Of a stretch of 64,000 nucleotides of DNA, positions 27,443 to 40,692 are shown piece by piece (position 1 is the first letter of the stretch; every line of letters starts with the position of its first letter). Source of the stretch: Mesorhizobium sp. B2-1-8 (GTDB lineage Bacteria > Pseudomonadota > Alphaproteobacteria > Rhizobiales > Rhizobiaceae); NCBI RefSeq assembly GCF_006442545.2, contig NZ_CP083952.1:5495501-5559500 (forward strand), read 5' to 3'. Below the pieces are notes generated by a model that saw only the letters and a program-made list of their open reading frames with translations, did no database searches and was not told the DNA's origin. The translations under genes were made by a program, and so were the position numbers.

Positions 27443-28291
27443 TCAGAACTCGACGTCCGGGATCTCCAACGCGTTCACGAAATCCAGCGAGCGCCGCAAG
27501 GCGCCGCGAATGGCGGCGATGTCGACGGGCGTGTTGCGTCGCTCAGGATCACGGCGTCCCGGGCGCTCCAATCGCAATGGCAGTTCGATGCTGACCGGCA
27601 GCATCGCGGGAAGCATCGCCCAATAGGGTTCATAGCCGACCGAGCCGTCGCCGATGGCGCAGAACGCCCATCCTGCCCCGGTGCTGACGACATCCTTCAG
27701 ATGAGCATGGCCGACCATGTCGATGGCATCGGCGATATCTTGCGACGGCTGCATCGTCTCGCCGCTGTAGGTGAAAATGTTGCCGGCGTCGTGGTTCAGG
27801 CGGATGTGCGGCGATCCGATGGCGCGGACGAAGCTTGCCCCTGATCGCGCGCTGCCGAGCAGATTGCCGCAGCCATGTCCGGGGTTCTCGAGCGCCAGAA
27901 CGATGTCAGCCTGTTCCAGCCTCGGCAGAACGGCATCGATCGTCGTGCGGATCGCCGCGCTGTCCGTCATCGGGCCGGCATTGGTGATCAGGAAGGATGC
28001 GCCAAGGCCGGCGGCAAAGCCGATGCGCCGGGACAACGCCTCGATGGCATCAGGCCCAGACAGGTCGAGATGAGCCGACACGGCATTGATGCCAAGCCCG
28101 GCATGTTTCGCCGTCCGGCGCAACCGCGACGCGTTCGCGTCGGCAAACATGCCTTCATCGAAATCGACATAGCCGCGAATGAAGGCCGGCTCGACATGGG
28201 CAGCACCCACAGCGGCAATCTCTTCGACGGCCAGGTCCATGGAGTAGCCGTCGAAGAGCGCGGTCGATACCGATATGATCCGCGAAGGCAG
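27443..28291 (-). CDS. Xylose-isomerase-like TIM-barrel protein, candidate 3-oxo-isoapionate decarboxylase (OiaC type)
   Basis: Sugar phosphate isomerase/epimerase fold of about 265-282 residues. An ATG at 28240 would omit strand beta-1; the in-frame codons upstream encode IISVSTALFDGYS, the usual first strand, so I place the start at a CTG at 28291 that sits behind AGGGGG. Later elements are SAHLDLSGPDA, LALENPGHG with a conserved Glu, IRLNHDAGNIF with a metal-binding His/Asp, and HAHLKDV with a His. It follows an ApnO-type gene by 3 bp. In apiose loci OiaC belongs to this superfamily and decarboxylates 3-oxo-isoapionate to L-erythrulose. The fold is sure; the reaction is an inference from context. 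Confidence 0.7.
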   Translation of the reverse strand: MPSRIISVSTALFDGYSMDLAVEEIAAVGAAHVEPAFIRGYVDFDEGMFADANASRLRRTAKHAGLGINAVSAHLDLSGPDAIEALSRRIGFAAGLGASFLITNAGPMTDSAAIRTTIDAVLPRLEQADIVLALENPGHGCGNLLGSARSGASFVRAIGSPHIRLNHDAGNIFTYSGETMQPSQDIADAIDMVGHAHLKDVVSTGAGWAFCAIGDGSVGYEPYWAMLPAMLPVSIELPLRLERPGRRDPERRNTPVDIAAIRGALRRSLDFVNALEIPDVEF

Positions 28292-28294
28292 GGC

Positions 28295-29140
28295 TCAGGC
28301 CCCCTTGCCGTAGACGATCAATTCGGAGGCTTCCTTCACCTTGGCCGGCGACAGCGCTTCGCGCCAGTCGTCGCGGACCACGACGCCCTTGGCGAACCGC
28401 ATCAAGCGCAGCGCCGCGTCGGACGGCACTTTCGGCGAGAAGCCGAACCACATGGCGATCTCGACGTTCAAATGGCCGATCAGAAAATCGAGCGCGGCCT
28501 GCCTGGGAATACCGTATTTGCGCTCGCACTCCTCGACCGCCTCGACCATCGTGTCGACGAAAGGCATGGCGACCATTTCGGACAGGCCGGGCTCCAGGAT
28601 CGCCAGCTGTTCGACCGTGACGCGGTGGCTGTCGATGATCGGCGACCACATCGCTTTGCACACTTCCTCGCCAAGCGCGTAGTGCTCTTCGGGACCTTGC
28701 ATCAGGGCGCAGACGATCGATTGCTTGGCGATGCCGCCATGATAGTCGCGACGCGCGGCCCACTCCGTTTCGTCGCCGAACAAGGGTGGATGGCAGGGGT
28801 GGCCGACGAAATAAGTGAGGTCCGGCCGGTCCTTCGGCAGGTCGCCGGCATAGGGTGCGGCCGCATCCAGAACGAGGATCATGGTGCCCTTGGCAAGCAT
28901 GGGCGAGATCTGCCGCGTCACCTGGCCGATGATGTTGTCCGGCAAGGCCATCACCACGACCTTGGCGCCGGGAATACCTTCCTCCATGGCAACGGCGGCG
29001 ATGCCTGATTCAGCCAATCGTTTGCGGCCCGCCTCGCCGACCTCCACGGCACGGACACCATAGCCAGCGCCGATCAGCTTTCCGGTTACGCGGAAGCCCA
29101 TTTTCCCGCCGGCTCCAAGCACCGCTACCGATATCGACAT
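28295..29140 (-). CDS. apnO: D-apionate oxidoisomerase-type dehydrogenase (ApnO family), copy 1
   Basis: Protein of 281 residues from the ATG at 29140, which has GGGAGA upstream. N-terminal Rossmann motif VAVLGAGGKMGFRV, then VVVMALPDNIIGQV, a PYAGDLP/YFVGHPCHPPLFGDE segment, and a helical C-terminal domain like 6-phosphogluconate dehydrogenase. The HPCHPP motif is shared with the copy at 36314. The family was linked to NAD-dependent oxidation and rearrangement of D-apionate to 3-oxo-isoapionate in D-apiose pathways. It lies between an RLP gene (44 bp upstream) and the TIM-barrel gene in one minus-strand operon. Two copies in one cluster suggest two substrates or two regulatory states. Confidence 0.78.
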   Translation of the reverse strand: MSISVAVLGAGGKMGFRVTGKLIGAGYGVRAVEVGEAGRKRLAESGIAAVAMEEGIPGAKVVVMALPDNIIGQVTRQISPMLAKGTMILVLDAAAPYAGDLPKDRPDLTYFVGHPCHPPLFGDETEWAARRDYHGGIAKQSIVCALMQGPEEHYALGEEVCKAMWSPIIDSHRVTVEQLAILEPGLSEMVAMPFVDTMVEAVEECERKYGIPRQAALDFLIGHLNVEIAMWFGFSPKVPSDAALRLMRFAKGVVVRDDWREALSPAKVKEASELIVYGKGA

Positions 29141-29184
29141 TTGCTCTTCTCCCATTTCATCTTGATGGCGCGGTTGGCGCAGGT

Positions 29185-30480
29185 TCAGCCGAACGCCCGC
29201 AGCGCGGCCTCGAGGTCCGGATGCGTGGCGGCATAGTCGCGCGCGGGAATGCCGACCGCCGCGGCTTCGAAAGCATCATGCAGGCTTCGAACGCCCGCGG
29301 CCGGTCCGCCGGGATGCGCCATGATCCCGCCGCCGCAGCAATAGATGAAATCGTTCGAGCCGAGCCTTTCGTAGGTCTCGCCCGCCTGCACCGCTGTCTG
29401 TCCGGACGAAAACACCGGCATGACCGTATCGGGGCGGTCAGCCCGTCCGAGCATCGGAGTCAGGCAGGCATGGGCCGAGGCCATCACCGATTCGTCGGGT
29501 TCGCAGAATTTGTTGGACAGCCCGTTGACGTGCATGTGGTCGATGCCTGCCAGGCGCCAGAATTTCTGGTACGCGATATAGCTCATGCCCAGATCAGGGG
29601 AACGGCTGAAGAGGCCCCAGCCTGCCCGGTGGCCGTGTAGCGCAACGCCGGAATGACGACGCATCTCGACGACACCCGACAGGCCGACGGAATTCAGGAC
29701 GAGCATCGCGCAGGTGCCGCTGCGGCGCTCGATCAGATCCAGCTGGCGGCGCATGGCGTCGATGTCGCCGGAAATGTTGGCAGCATACATGACCTTGCGG
29801 CCGGTTCTGTCCGCGTGCCTGTCTATCACCGCCATGACCGCCTCGAGCCGCTGTTCAAACGGCGAATGCGGGGGATCTCCCATCAGTTCGTCGTCCTTGA
29901 TGAAATCGAGACCGGCGGCGATCAGCGTATCGGCAAGACCCGCCGTCTCTTCGGGCGTAAGGCCAACGCTCGGCTTGACGATCGTGCCGATCAGCGGGCG
30001 TCCCTCGACTCCGGTCAGGCGACGCGTCCCTTCGACGGCGAAAGCCGGTCCCGGATAGGCATCCGCGAAGACATCGGGAAAGGTGACGTCGAGCAGGCGC
30101 ATGGCCGAGAAATGATGCAGCTCGAACAGATTGCCGAGGACCGTCGACCAGACCGAAGCCAGCACGGTGCCTGTATTCTCGATGTTCCAGGAAAGACCCA
30201 CCTTGGCCCGGCGCGGTATGGCGGCGGCGGCATTCTTGGGCGAACGCGAAAACGGCAGCGCCTCGCCGTCAACCTCGACAACATCCTCGACGAATTCGAC
30301 GCGCGCTCCGAACCGGCGCAACAGTTCCGGCGTTTCCCCGGGTATGGCGCGGAACGTCCCGCTCGATTGCTCGCCCGCCATCGCGGCCGCTGCAATCTCC
30401 GGCGGGTAGCGGGTTTCGATCAGGTAGGTGGCGCGGAGGCGACCGGTCAATGCAGGTTTCCCGGCTGGAATGAACTTCAT
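29185..30480 (-). CDS. RuBisCO-like protein (form IV), apiose-pathway type (OiaX/OiaT candidate), copy 1
   Basis: Protein of 431 residues from the ATG at 30480 (a GTG at 30498 is the alternative). RuBisCO large-chain fold: N-terminal ferredoxin-like domain, then a TIM barrel with GTIVKPSVGL (Lys175 equivalent), DFIKDDELM (Lys201, Asp203 and Glu204 equivalents of the metal site), VALHGHRAGW (His294 region), NKFCEPDE (loop 6 Lys) and VFSSGQ. The metal ligands are intact, so it should be catalytic, but it is too divergent for CO2 fixation. In apiose loci such proteins decarboxylate 3-oxo-isoapionate-4-phosphate (OiaX) or transfer its carboxyl and hydrolyse it (OiaT). Which of these cannot be told by eye. 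Confidence 0.82.
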   Translation of the reverse strand: MKFIPAGKPALTGRLRATYLIETRYPPEIAAAAMAGEQSSGTFRAIPGETPELLRRFGARVEFVEDVVEVDGEALPFSRSPKNAAAAIPRRAKVGLSWNIENTGTVLASVWSTVLGNLFELHHFSAMRLLDVTFPDVFADAYPGPAFAVEGTRRLTGVEGRPLIGTIVKPSVGLTPEETAGLADTLIAAGLDFIKDDELMGDPPHSPFEQRLEAVMAVIDRHADRTGRKVMYAANISGDIDAMRRQLDLIERRSGTCAMLVLNSVGLSGVVEMRRHSGVALHGHRAGWGLFSRSPDLGMSYIAYQKFWRLAGIDHMHVNGLSNKFCEPDESVMASAHACLTPMLGRADRPDTVMPVFSSGQTAVQAGETYERLGSNDFIYCCGGGIMAHPGGPAAGVRSLHDAFEAAAVGIPARDYAATHPDLEAALRAFG

Positions 30481-30504
30481 GGCGGCGAGCGATACCACTA
30501 AAAA

Positions 30505-30530
30505 GACATCATGTCATCACATGAGTTTTC
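30505..30530. promoter_or_regulatory. Candidate GntR operator upstream of the RLP-apnO-TIM operon
   Basis: The 73-bp gap between gntR and the RLP gene holds TGATGACAT (minus strand, 30511-30519) inside an imperfect palindrome reading CATGTGATGACATGATGTC on the minus strand. The same nonamer occurs at 31356-31364 upstream of the gntR gene, as expected for autoregulation plus control of the next operon. Confidence 0.5.
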
Positions 30531-30553
30531 TGATCAAAAAATTTTGGCCGCCG

Positions 30554-31267
30554 TCAGCCCCCACCGCCATCGGCCAGTTTCGAATAGAGTTCATTGGCAC
30601 GACCGATATGGTCGGCCATGGCGGCGCTCGCGCCTTCCGCATCGCCGCTGGCGATTGCCTTGTATATCCGTTCGTGCTCCTCGACCGTCAGGCGCTCGGC
30701 GCCTTTCACGGCGACGAGATCGCGCTTGAAGCGGGACAGCCATTCGAGCATGCCCTTGGCCACGGCAGCAATCATCGAATTGCCGCTCATCTCCGCTATG
30801 ACGGCGTGGAATTCCATGTCGGCAATGACAAATCGTGCCTGGTCGCCCTTTGCGTCGCGCAAGTGGCGCAAGGTCTCGGCAAGCCGTTCCAGGCTCTTGG
30901 CGGTGGCCCGCCGCGTGGCTATCCGGACCAGCCCGGTTTCCAGCAAGAGCCTGACTTCCTTGAGTTCTTCGAGACCACGAGAGTTCGTCGCCAGCATCAT
31001 GACCATTGCCGCGGAGACCTGGTCGACGATCACTTCGGGCGTCGGATTGATGACACGCGCACGTTCGCCGTGCGAGATCCTGATGAGCCCCATCTGCTGC
31101 AGCGTCAGCATCGCTTCCCTGATCGACGGCCGCCCGACGCCGATCATCGTCATCAGCTCCTTTTCCGACGGCAATTGGGAACCGGGCGGGAATTCGGACG
31201 TCGAGATCGCCGCCATCAGGCGGTCGAGCACCTCGACATACAACTTCTTCTTCTGGACCGGCTCCAT
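30554..31267 (-). CDS. GntR family regulator, FadR subfamily (copy 1)
   Basis: Protein of 237 residues from the ATG at 31267, 7 nt after AGGGGAG. The winged helix (FPPGSQLPSEKELMTMIGVG then RPSIREAMLTLQQMGLI) and an all-helical FCD ligand domain with metal-binding residues (DMEFHAVIAEMSGN and a later HIGR) are typical of FadR-type regulators of sugar-acid catabolism. It shares the minus strand with RLP-apnO-TIM and lies 73 bp upstream of them; the divergent side leads to an ABC transporter. It probably responds to a pathway acid such as apionate (inference). Confidence 0.87.
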   Translation of the reverse strand: MEPVQKKKLYVEVLDRLMAAISTSEFPPGSQLPSEKELMTMIGVGRPSIREAMLTLQQMGLIRISHGERARVINPTPEVIVDQVSAAMVMMLATNSRGLEELKEVRLLLETGLVRIATRRATAKSLERLAETLRHLRDAKGDQARFVIADMEFHAVIAEMSGNSMIAAVAKGMLEWLSRFKRDLVAVKGAERLTVEEHERIYKAIASGDAEGASAAMADHIGRANELYSKLADGGGG

Positions 31268-31604
31268 CCGCATCTCCCCTGATCGTTCCCAGGCATAATC
31301 GATCCCGAGTCGCACCGACAGGCAAGGTCCCGGCATTTATTTGACATTACATATATGATGACATAACGTCCAGCCATAGCCAACGTCAGCGCGGCACATG
31401 CCGCAACGGACCGGCCCAACTGGCCAAGGGTGACACAGAAGAACCCGGCAGGCCGTGGTTCCGTCGACGCAATCAAATGAGTTCCGACCGGCTTGCCTAT
31501 TTGGTATGCTGGTATAACATGCAGCTGGTATGGTGTCTTTCGGAAGAGACACGAAATGACGGACGAGCCGATCAGGTCGGCCGGGTTTTTTGGGAGGAGA
31601 AATC
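31268..31604. promoter_or_regulatory. Divergent regulatory gap (337 bp) with GntR-type half-sites
   Basis: No gene is seen here. Near the gntR side is an AT-rich stretch with TGATGACAT at 31356-31364. Near the ABC side three TGGTAT half-sites follow one another at 31502-31507, 31510-31515 and 31526-31531; on the minus strand they read ATACCA(G), the motif also found at 36250, 37182 and 45478. The remainder (about 31375-31495) shows nothing I can name. Confidence 0.55.
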
Positions 31605-32627
31605 ATGAAGTTTTCAATTGTGGCGGCGCTTGCCGGCGCCGCGTTCGCCAGTGTTTCGGTCTTGCCGGCGATGGCGTCGCCGGACGCACCGGTAATCGCG
31701 CTCGCCAACGCCTATTACGGCAACACCTGGCGGCATCAGATGGTGGAGGCTTTCGAGGCCTCGGCCAAGGAAGCCAAGGCTGCCGGTCAGATCGCCGACT
31801 ATATCGTCATGAACGGTGACGGCTCGGTGGCGCAACAGAACAGCCAGATCGCCGAACTCATCCTCAAGAAGGTCGACGTGCTCGCCGTCGACGCGGCTTC
31901 GGAAACCGCGGTCAACGGCATCATCGAAAAGGCCTGCAAGGCCGGCATCATCGTCGTTTCCTTCGATTCGGTTGCTTCGGCGCCCTGCAATTACCAGCTC
32001 AACTTCGACTTCAAGGGCTACAAGGCGGCCCAGGCCGAAGCCGTCTTCAAGATGATCGGCGGCAAGGGCAACGTCATCCAGGTGCGCGGCGTGAAGGGCT
32101 CGGCGCCCGACAACGACATGTTCAACGCGCAGCAGTCGGTGCTGGCGAAATATCCCGACATCAAGGTTGTCGCCACCGTCTATGGCCAGGCGACCGCCTC
32201 GGTCGCGCAAGCGGCGATCGCCAACGTCCTGCCCTCGCTGCCGCATGTCGACGCCGTGCTCGGCCAGGGCGGCAGCGACGATGTCGGCATTGCCCAGGCC
32301 TTCGTCCAATATGGCGGCGATTATGCCGGCAAGATGCCGATCATCGAAGGCGGCGGCGGCACCGACTTCGTCAAATGGTGGGCCGACGAGAATGCCAAGA
32401 ACGGCTACCAGACGGTCTCGATGAACACCACACCGGGCATTGGCGGCGCCGCACTCTGGCTCGGCCTTTCGCTGCTCAAGGGCGGCAAGGCACCGAAGCT
32501 GATGATCATGCCGGTAGCGACCGTCGATGCCAACAATCTCAAGGAGTATGCGAAGCTGCCGGGCGGCCAGATCATCAGCCCCAGCTATTCGCTCAACTGG
32601 GTCAAGCAGAACCTGCTCAGCAAGTAA
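31605..32627 (+). CDS. CUT2-type sugar ABC transporter substrate-binding protein, apiose cluster, copy 1
   Basis: Protein of 340 residues from the ATG at 31605 (GGGAGG at 31592; the ATG at 31590 lacks a site). Signal peptide KFSIVAALAGAAFASVSVLP with cleavage near AMA-S. RbsB-like fold: VIALANAYYGNTWRHQMVEA, KVDVLAVDAASETAVNGIIE and VVSFDSVASAPCNYQLNFDF. It captures a sugar or sugar acid in the periplasm for the fused ATPase-permease and the second permease downstream. The three TGGTAT half-sites upstream suggest control by one of the cluster's GntR proteins. Ligand unknown; apiose, apionate or a related branched sugar is likely from the neighbours. Confidence 0.88.
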   Translation: MKFSIVAALAGAAFASVSVLPAMASPDAPVIALANAYYGNTWRHQMVEAFEASAKEAKAAGQIADYIVMNGDGSVAQQNSQIAELILKKVDVLAVDAASETAVNGIIEKACKAGIIVVSFDSVASAPCNYQLNFDFKGYKAAQAEAVFKMIGGKGNVIQVRGVKGSAPDNDMFNAQQSVLAKYPDIKVVATVYGQATASVAQAAIANVLPSLPHVDAVLGQGGSDDVGIAQAFVQYGGDYAGKMPIIEGGGGTDFVKWWADENAKNGYQTVSMNTTPGIGGAALWLGLSLLKGGKAPKLMIMPVATVDANNLKEYAKLPGGQIISPSYSLNWVKQNLLSK

Positions 32628-32641
32628 GGCTGCCATTGCCA

Positions 32642-32676
32642 GGGACCGGACGCAGCCAAACGCCGCGCCCGGTCCT
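32642..32676 (+). terminator. Intercistronic hairpin after the binding-protein gene
   Basis: GGACCGG (32643-32649) pairs with CCGGTCC (32669-32675) over a 19-nt loop in the 73-bp gap, without a good T-run. Hairpins at this place commonly stabilise or attenuate binding-protein mRNA relative to the transporter genes. Confidence 0.4.
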
Positions 32677-32700
32677 TGTCCGTAAAGAAACGGAGGACGA

Positions 32701-35172
<2,472 letters not shown>

Positions 35173-35176
<4 letters not shown>

Positions 35177-36207
35177 ACGGCCTCGCCGCCTTCAGCCTCT
35201 GGGCGCAGAAGAACCGCTGGGGCTGGTCGGCGATCGGCGTGCTTGTGCTTTGGCTGGTGCTCTCGGTGGTCACCAACCGCTTCAGCCTCTCCAGCCTGTC
35301 GGGCATCATGCTGTCGGCCTCGTTCCTGACCGTCGTCGGCATCGGCCAGATGTTCGTCGTCACCACCGGGCGCGGCAATATCGACCTTTCGGTGGCGTCG
35401 GTGATCACGCTCAGCGCCTTCGTGGCGCTGCTCACCATCAAGGGCCAGGACGCCAACCTTGCCATCGGCGTGGGTGCGGCGATCCTGCTCGGCCTCGCGG
35501 TCGGCGGCTTGAATTCGCTGCTCGTCGTCGGGCTGAACATACCGGCCATCATCGCCACGCTGGCGACAGGCTACGTTCTCGCGACCGCGACACTGCTATC
35601 GAACCGCGCCATATCGGGTTTTGCCGTCAGCCCGCTGCTGAAGACGCTAGCGACGGGCCGCGTCTCCGGCATGCCGATCATGGCCATCATCGCCATCGTT
35701 GGCGTGGCCGCGACCGCCTTCGTGCTGCGCTACACGGTGTTCGGACAATTGCTGTCGGCGGTCGGCCAGAACCGCACCGCCGCGCGGCTGGCGGCGATCC
35801 GCAACAACCGTGTCATAGCGTCGGCGTTCGTCATCTCGTCTGTGCTCGCTTCGCTCAACGGGCTGCTGCTCGGCGCCTATATAGGCGGCGCCTTCCTCGA
35901 AATGGGCCAGCCCTATCTCTTGCAGTCGATCGCCGCGGTGGTGCTGGGCGGCACGCTGATCTTCGGCGGCTCGGCGAGCGCCGTCGGCACGCTGTTCGCC
36001 AGCATCCTTTTGATCCTCATCGTCACCACCATGCAGATCGTCGGCCTGCCGCCGGGTGCGCAGGACATCGTGCAAGGCATCGTCGTCATTTTCGTTCTGG
36101 CGCTGGCCGGCCGGCAGGTGCTGTCGCGCCGAGCCGCCGTCGACCGCACGGACGACGACGGCACGGTGAAATCCGGGCCAAGCTCGACGGCAGCCCGACC
36201 GGAATGA
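35173..36207 (+). CDS. CUT2-type sugar ABC transporter permease, apiose cluster, copy 1
   Basis: Protein of 344 residues whose ATG overlaps the upstream stop (ATGA). RbsC-like, with about nine hydrophobic segments, TGRGNIDLSVASVITLSAFV near 80-100 (the conserved DLSV loop) and AVGQNRTAARLAAIRNNRV, the ATPase-contacting loop. Together with the permease half of the fusion it would give the two membrane subunits of the importer. The last approx. 25 residues are polar and poorly conserved. Confidence 0.88.
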
Positions 36208-36238
36208 CAAGCGGATGATGATTCTTCTTGCCAAGTTG

Positions 36239-36259
36239 TGGTAGAGTGATCATACCAGT
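36239..36259. promoter_or_regulatory. Candidate GntR (FadR-type) operator before apnO copy 2
   Basis: TGGTA (36239-36243), 9 nt, TACCA (36253-36257), ending in TCATACCAGT (36250-36259). The TCATACCAGT decamer recurs exactly at 37182-37191. Confidence 0.6.
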
Positions 36260-36313
36260 AGATAAGGTGACGATCGGCAACGCCATCGTCCACGACCAGG
36301 GAGCAAGGGCTAG

Positions 36314-37141
36314 ATGACGACGATTGCGCTGTTCGGTGCCGGCGGGAAAATGGGCTACCGCCTTTCGACCAATTTCCGCGGCTCGCCCTATACGATCCGC
36401 CATGTCGAGGTCAGCGAGGCCGGGCGTGATCGACTGAAGACCGGACTGGGCTTCGACACGGTCAGCGCCGACGAGGCGCTGAAAGGCGCCGACGTGGTGA
36501 TCCTGGCCGTGCCGGACACCCATATCGGCAAGGTCGCGACAAGCATCGAGAGCAAGCTCGCGCCGGGCACGATGGTCATCGTGCTCGACGCGGCCGCACC
36601 GTTTGCCGGCCATTTGCCCGATCGTCCCGACCTGACCTACTTCGTCACCCATCCCTGCCATCCGCCGATCTTCAACGACGAGACCGACATGGCGGCCAAG
36701 AAGGACTATTTCGGCGGTGTCAAGGCCAAGCAGCACATGGTCAGCGCCCTGATGCAGGGACCGGAAGCCGACTACGCCAAGGGTGAGGCCATCGCCAAGA
36801 TCATCTGGGCGCCGGTGATGCGCTCGCACCGCGTCTCCGTCGAACAGATGGCGCTGCTCGAGCCAGGTCTTTCGGAAACCGTATGCGCTTCGCTGCTGGT
36901 CGTCATGAAGGAAGCGGTCGACGAGGTCGTGGCGCGTGGCGTCGACCAGCAGGCGGCGCTCGATTTCCTGCTTGGCCACATGAACGTGCTCGGCGCCGTC
37001 ATCTTCGGCGAAACCAAGGGCGTGTTCTCGGACGCCTGCAACAAGGCGATCGAATTCGGCAAGCCGGTGCTGATGCGCGACGACTGGAAGCGCGTCTTCG
37101 AGCCGGAAGAGATCGCGGCCAGCATTCAGCGGATCACTTGA
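36314..37141 (+). CDS. apnO: D-apionate oxidoisomerase-type dehydrogenase (ApnO family), copy 2
   Basis: Protein of 275 residues. Rossmann motif IALFGAGGKMGYRLSTNF at the N-terminus, VVILAVPDTHIGKVATSIES, VTHPCHPPIFNDETDMAAKK and a 6-phosphogluconate-dehydrogenase-like helical C-terminus. The HPCHPP and VSVEQMALLEPGLSETV segments align with the copy at 28295, so both are one family that diverged. It has its own upstream GntR-type site and a second one downstream before the next ABC operon. Predicted to oxidise D-apionate or a close analogue with NAD. Confidence 0.8.
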   Translation: MTTIALFGAGGKMGYRLSTNFRGSPYTIRHVEVSEAGRDRLKTGLGFDTVSADEALKGADVVILAVPDTHIGKVATSIESKLAPGTMVIVLDAAAPFAGHLPDRPDLTYFVTHPCHPPIFNDETDMAAKKDYFGGVKAKQHMVSALMQGPEADYAKGEAIAKIIWAPVMRSHRVSVEQMALLEPGLSETVCASLLVVMKEAVDEVVARGVDQQAALDFLLGHMNVLGAVIFGETKGVFSDACNKAIEFGKPVLMRDDWKRVFEPEEIAASIQRIT

Positions 37142-37170
37142 GCGCCTCAGGTACAGATCATCTGAATTTG

Positions 37171-37191
37171 TGGTTGACTCATCATACCAGT
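37171..37191. promoter_or_regulatory. Candidate GntR (FadR-type) operator before the second ABC operon
   Basis: TGGTT (37171-37175), 9 nt, TACCA (37185-37189), with TCATACCAGT at 37182-37191. Spacing equals that of the site at 36239. The remainder of the 262-bp gap (37192-37403) shows no other clear element. Confidence 0.6.
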
Positions 37192-37307
37192 TGGCTAAGC
37201 TAATCTTCGCTCGGATCAATCACGCTTCGCCGGGAGTTCGAAGCTGAAACGGGTGGAGGATGGCGGGGAAAAGGAACTTGCTTTGGCGGAGCCGACCGAC
37301 GGCTTGA

Positions 37308-38345
<1,038 letters not shown>

Positions 38346-38364
38346 GCCGGCGCAAAATAACAGG

Positions 38365-38405
38365 GAGGGGCGGACCCGTGTTCGCCCCTCGCCCAGTTTT
38401 GTTTT
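38365..38405 (+). terminator. Hairpin with T-rich tail after the binding-protein gene
   Basis: GAGGGGCG (38365-38372) pairs with CGCCCCTC (38383-38390), loop 10 nt, followed by GTTTTGTTTTG. Likely a partial terminator that keeps the binding protein more abundant than the downstream transporter genes. Confidence 0.6.
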
Positions 38406-38410
38406 GACGC

Positions 38411-38455
38411 AATTCCGCACGGAAAACCGCTTCAGACTTTTCCTGGAATTGCTCC
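38411..38455. repeat. Dispersed 45-bp repeat, copy 1
   Basis: This 45-bp stretch (ATTCCG..GGAAA..CCGCT..TTTTCCTGGAATTGCTC) aligns base for base, with a few mismatches, to 48139-48183. Both copies are intergenic and end with the identical TTTTCCTGGAATTGCTC. Short elements like this are common in Mesorhizobium genomes. Confidence 0.65.
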
Positions 38456-38488
38456 AGTTTCACGTTCCGGGTGATTTTTTTGACCGCC

Positions 38489-39147
38489 ATGCCGAACAGA
38501 TTGACCTGGCTGACCCCTTTCACTTGGCTGACGCTTGTCGCCCTCGCCGGCATCGGTCTCAGCGCCTGCAAGATCCTGCCGACGTCATCGGCACAGGAGG
38601 AAAGCAAGGCGCCCACCTTCAACCCGGACAAGATGGTCGAGGACATCTGGGCCTCGAAGGTCATCCCCTACCTCAGGCAGAAGGCCGGGCCGTTCGCCGA
38701 GGTCCATGCGCTGGCGAAAGCCGATCCGGCCGCAGCCGGCGCCAGATACGGCAACCCCAGGAAGCAGGCGAATTCGCCATGGACCTTCGCGGTGCGCGTC
38801 GAGGGCAAGATCGTCGCCGCCAACACGCAGTCGCGCGCGGCAACGATGGACATCGACGTGGACGGCGACGGCAAGGCCGATGCGCGCGTCCAGATCGGGC
38901 CGGCGATGCGCGGCACCGCACTGCGCGACAGCCTCGATTTCGTCCAGTTCAACGACTTCACCAACCAGATCGACTTCGCCCAGTTCGGCAAGGCCTTCAA
39001 CGCCTATGCCGACAAGACCGTGCTGTCCAAACTGCCGCGCGAGGCACTTGAAGGCCGCACCGCCAAGGTGATCGGCGCCTACACGATCGAAGGCGGCCAG
39101 GACCTGCCGCTGGTGACGCCGGCGGAGGCCGAGATCGGGCCGAAGCC

Positions 39148-39151
<4 letters not shown>
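38489..39151 (+). CDS. DUF2291 family periplasmic lipoprotein
   Basis: Protein of 220 residues from the ATG at 38489 (a GTG at 38471 is possible). The N-terminus is a hydrophobic signal ending in the lipobox LSAC, so it should be anchored to a membrane and face the periplasm. The mature part (NPDKMVEDIWASKVIPYLRQ, a basic-acidic middle, DGDGKADARVQIGPAMRGTA, RDSLDFVQFNDFTNQIDFAQ) matches the DUF2291 family, which I know only as a frequent companion of ribose-type ABC transporters. No enzymatic motif is seen. It overlaps the ATPase start by 4 bp, so it is made together with the transporter; an accessory role in sugar capture is an inference. Confidence 0.8.
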
Positions 39152-40691
<1,540 letters not shown>

Positions 40692-40692
<1 letters not shown>

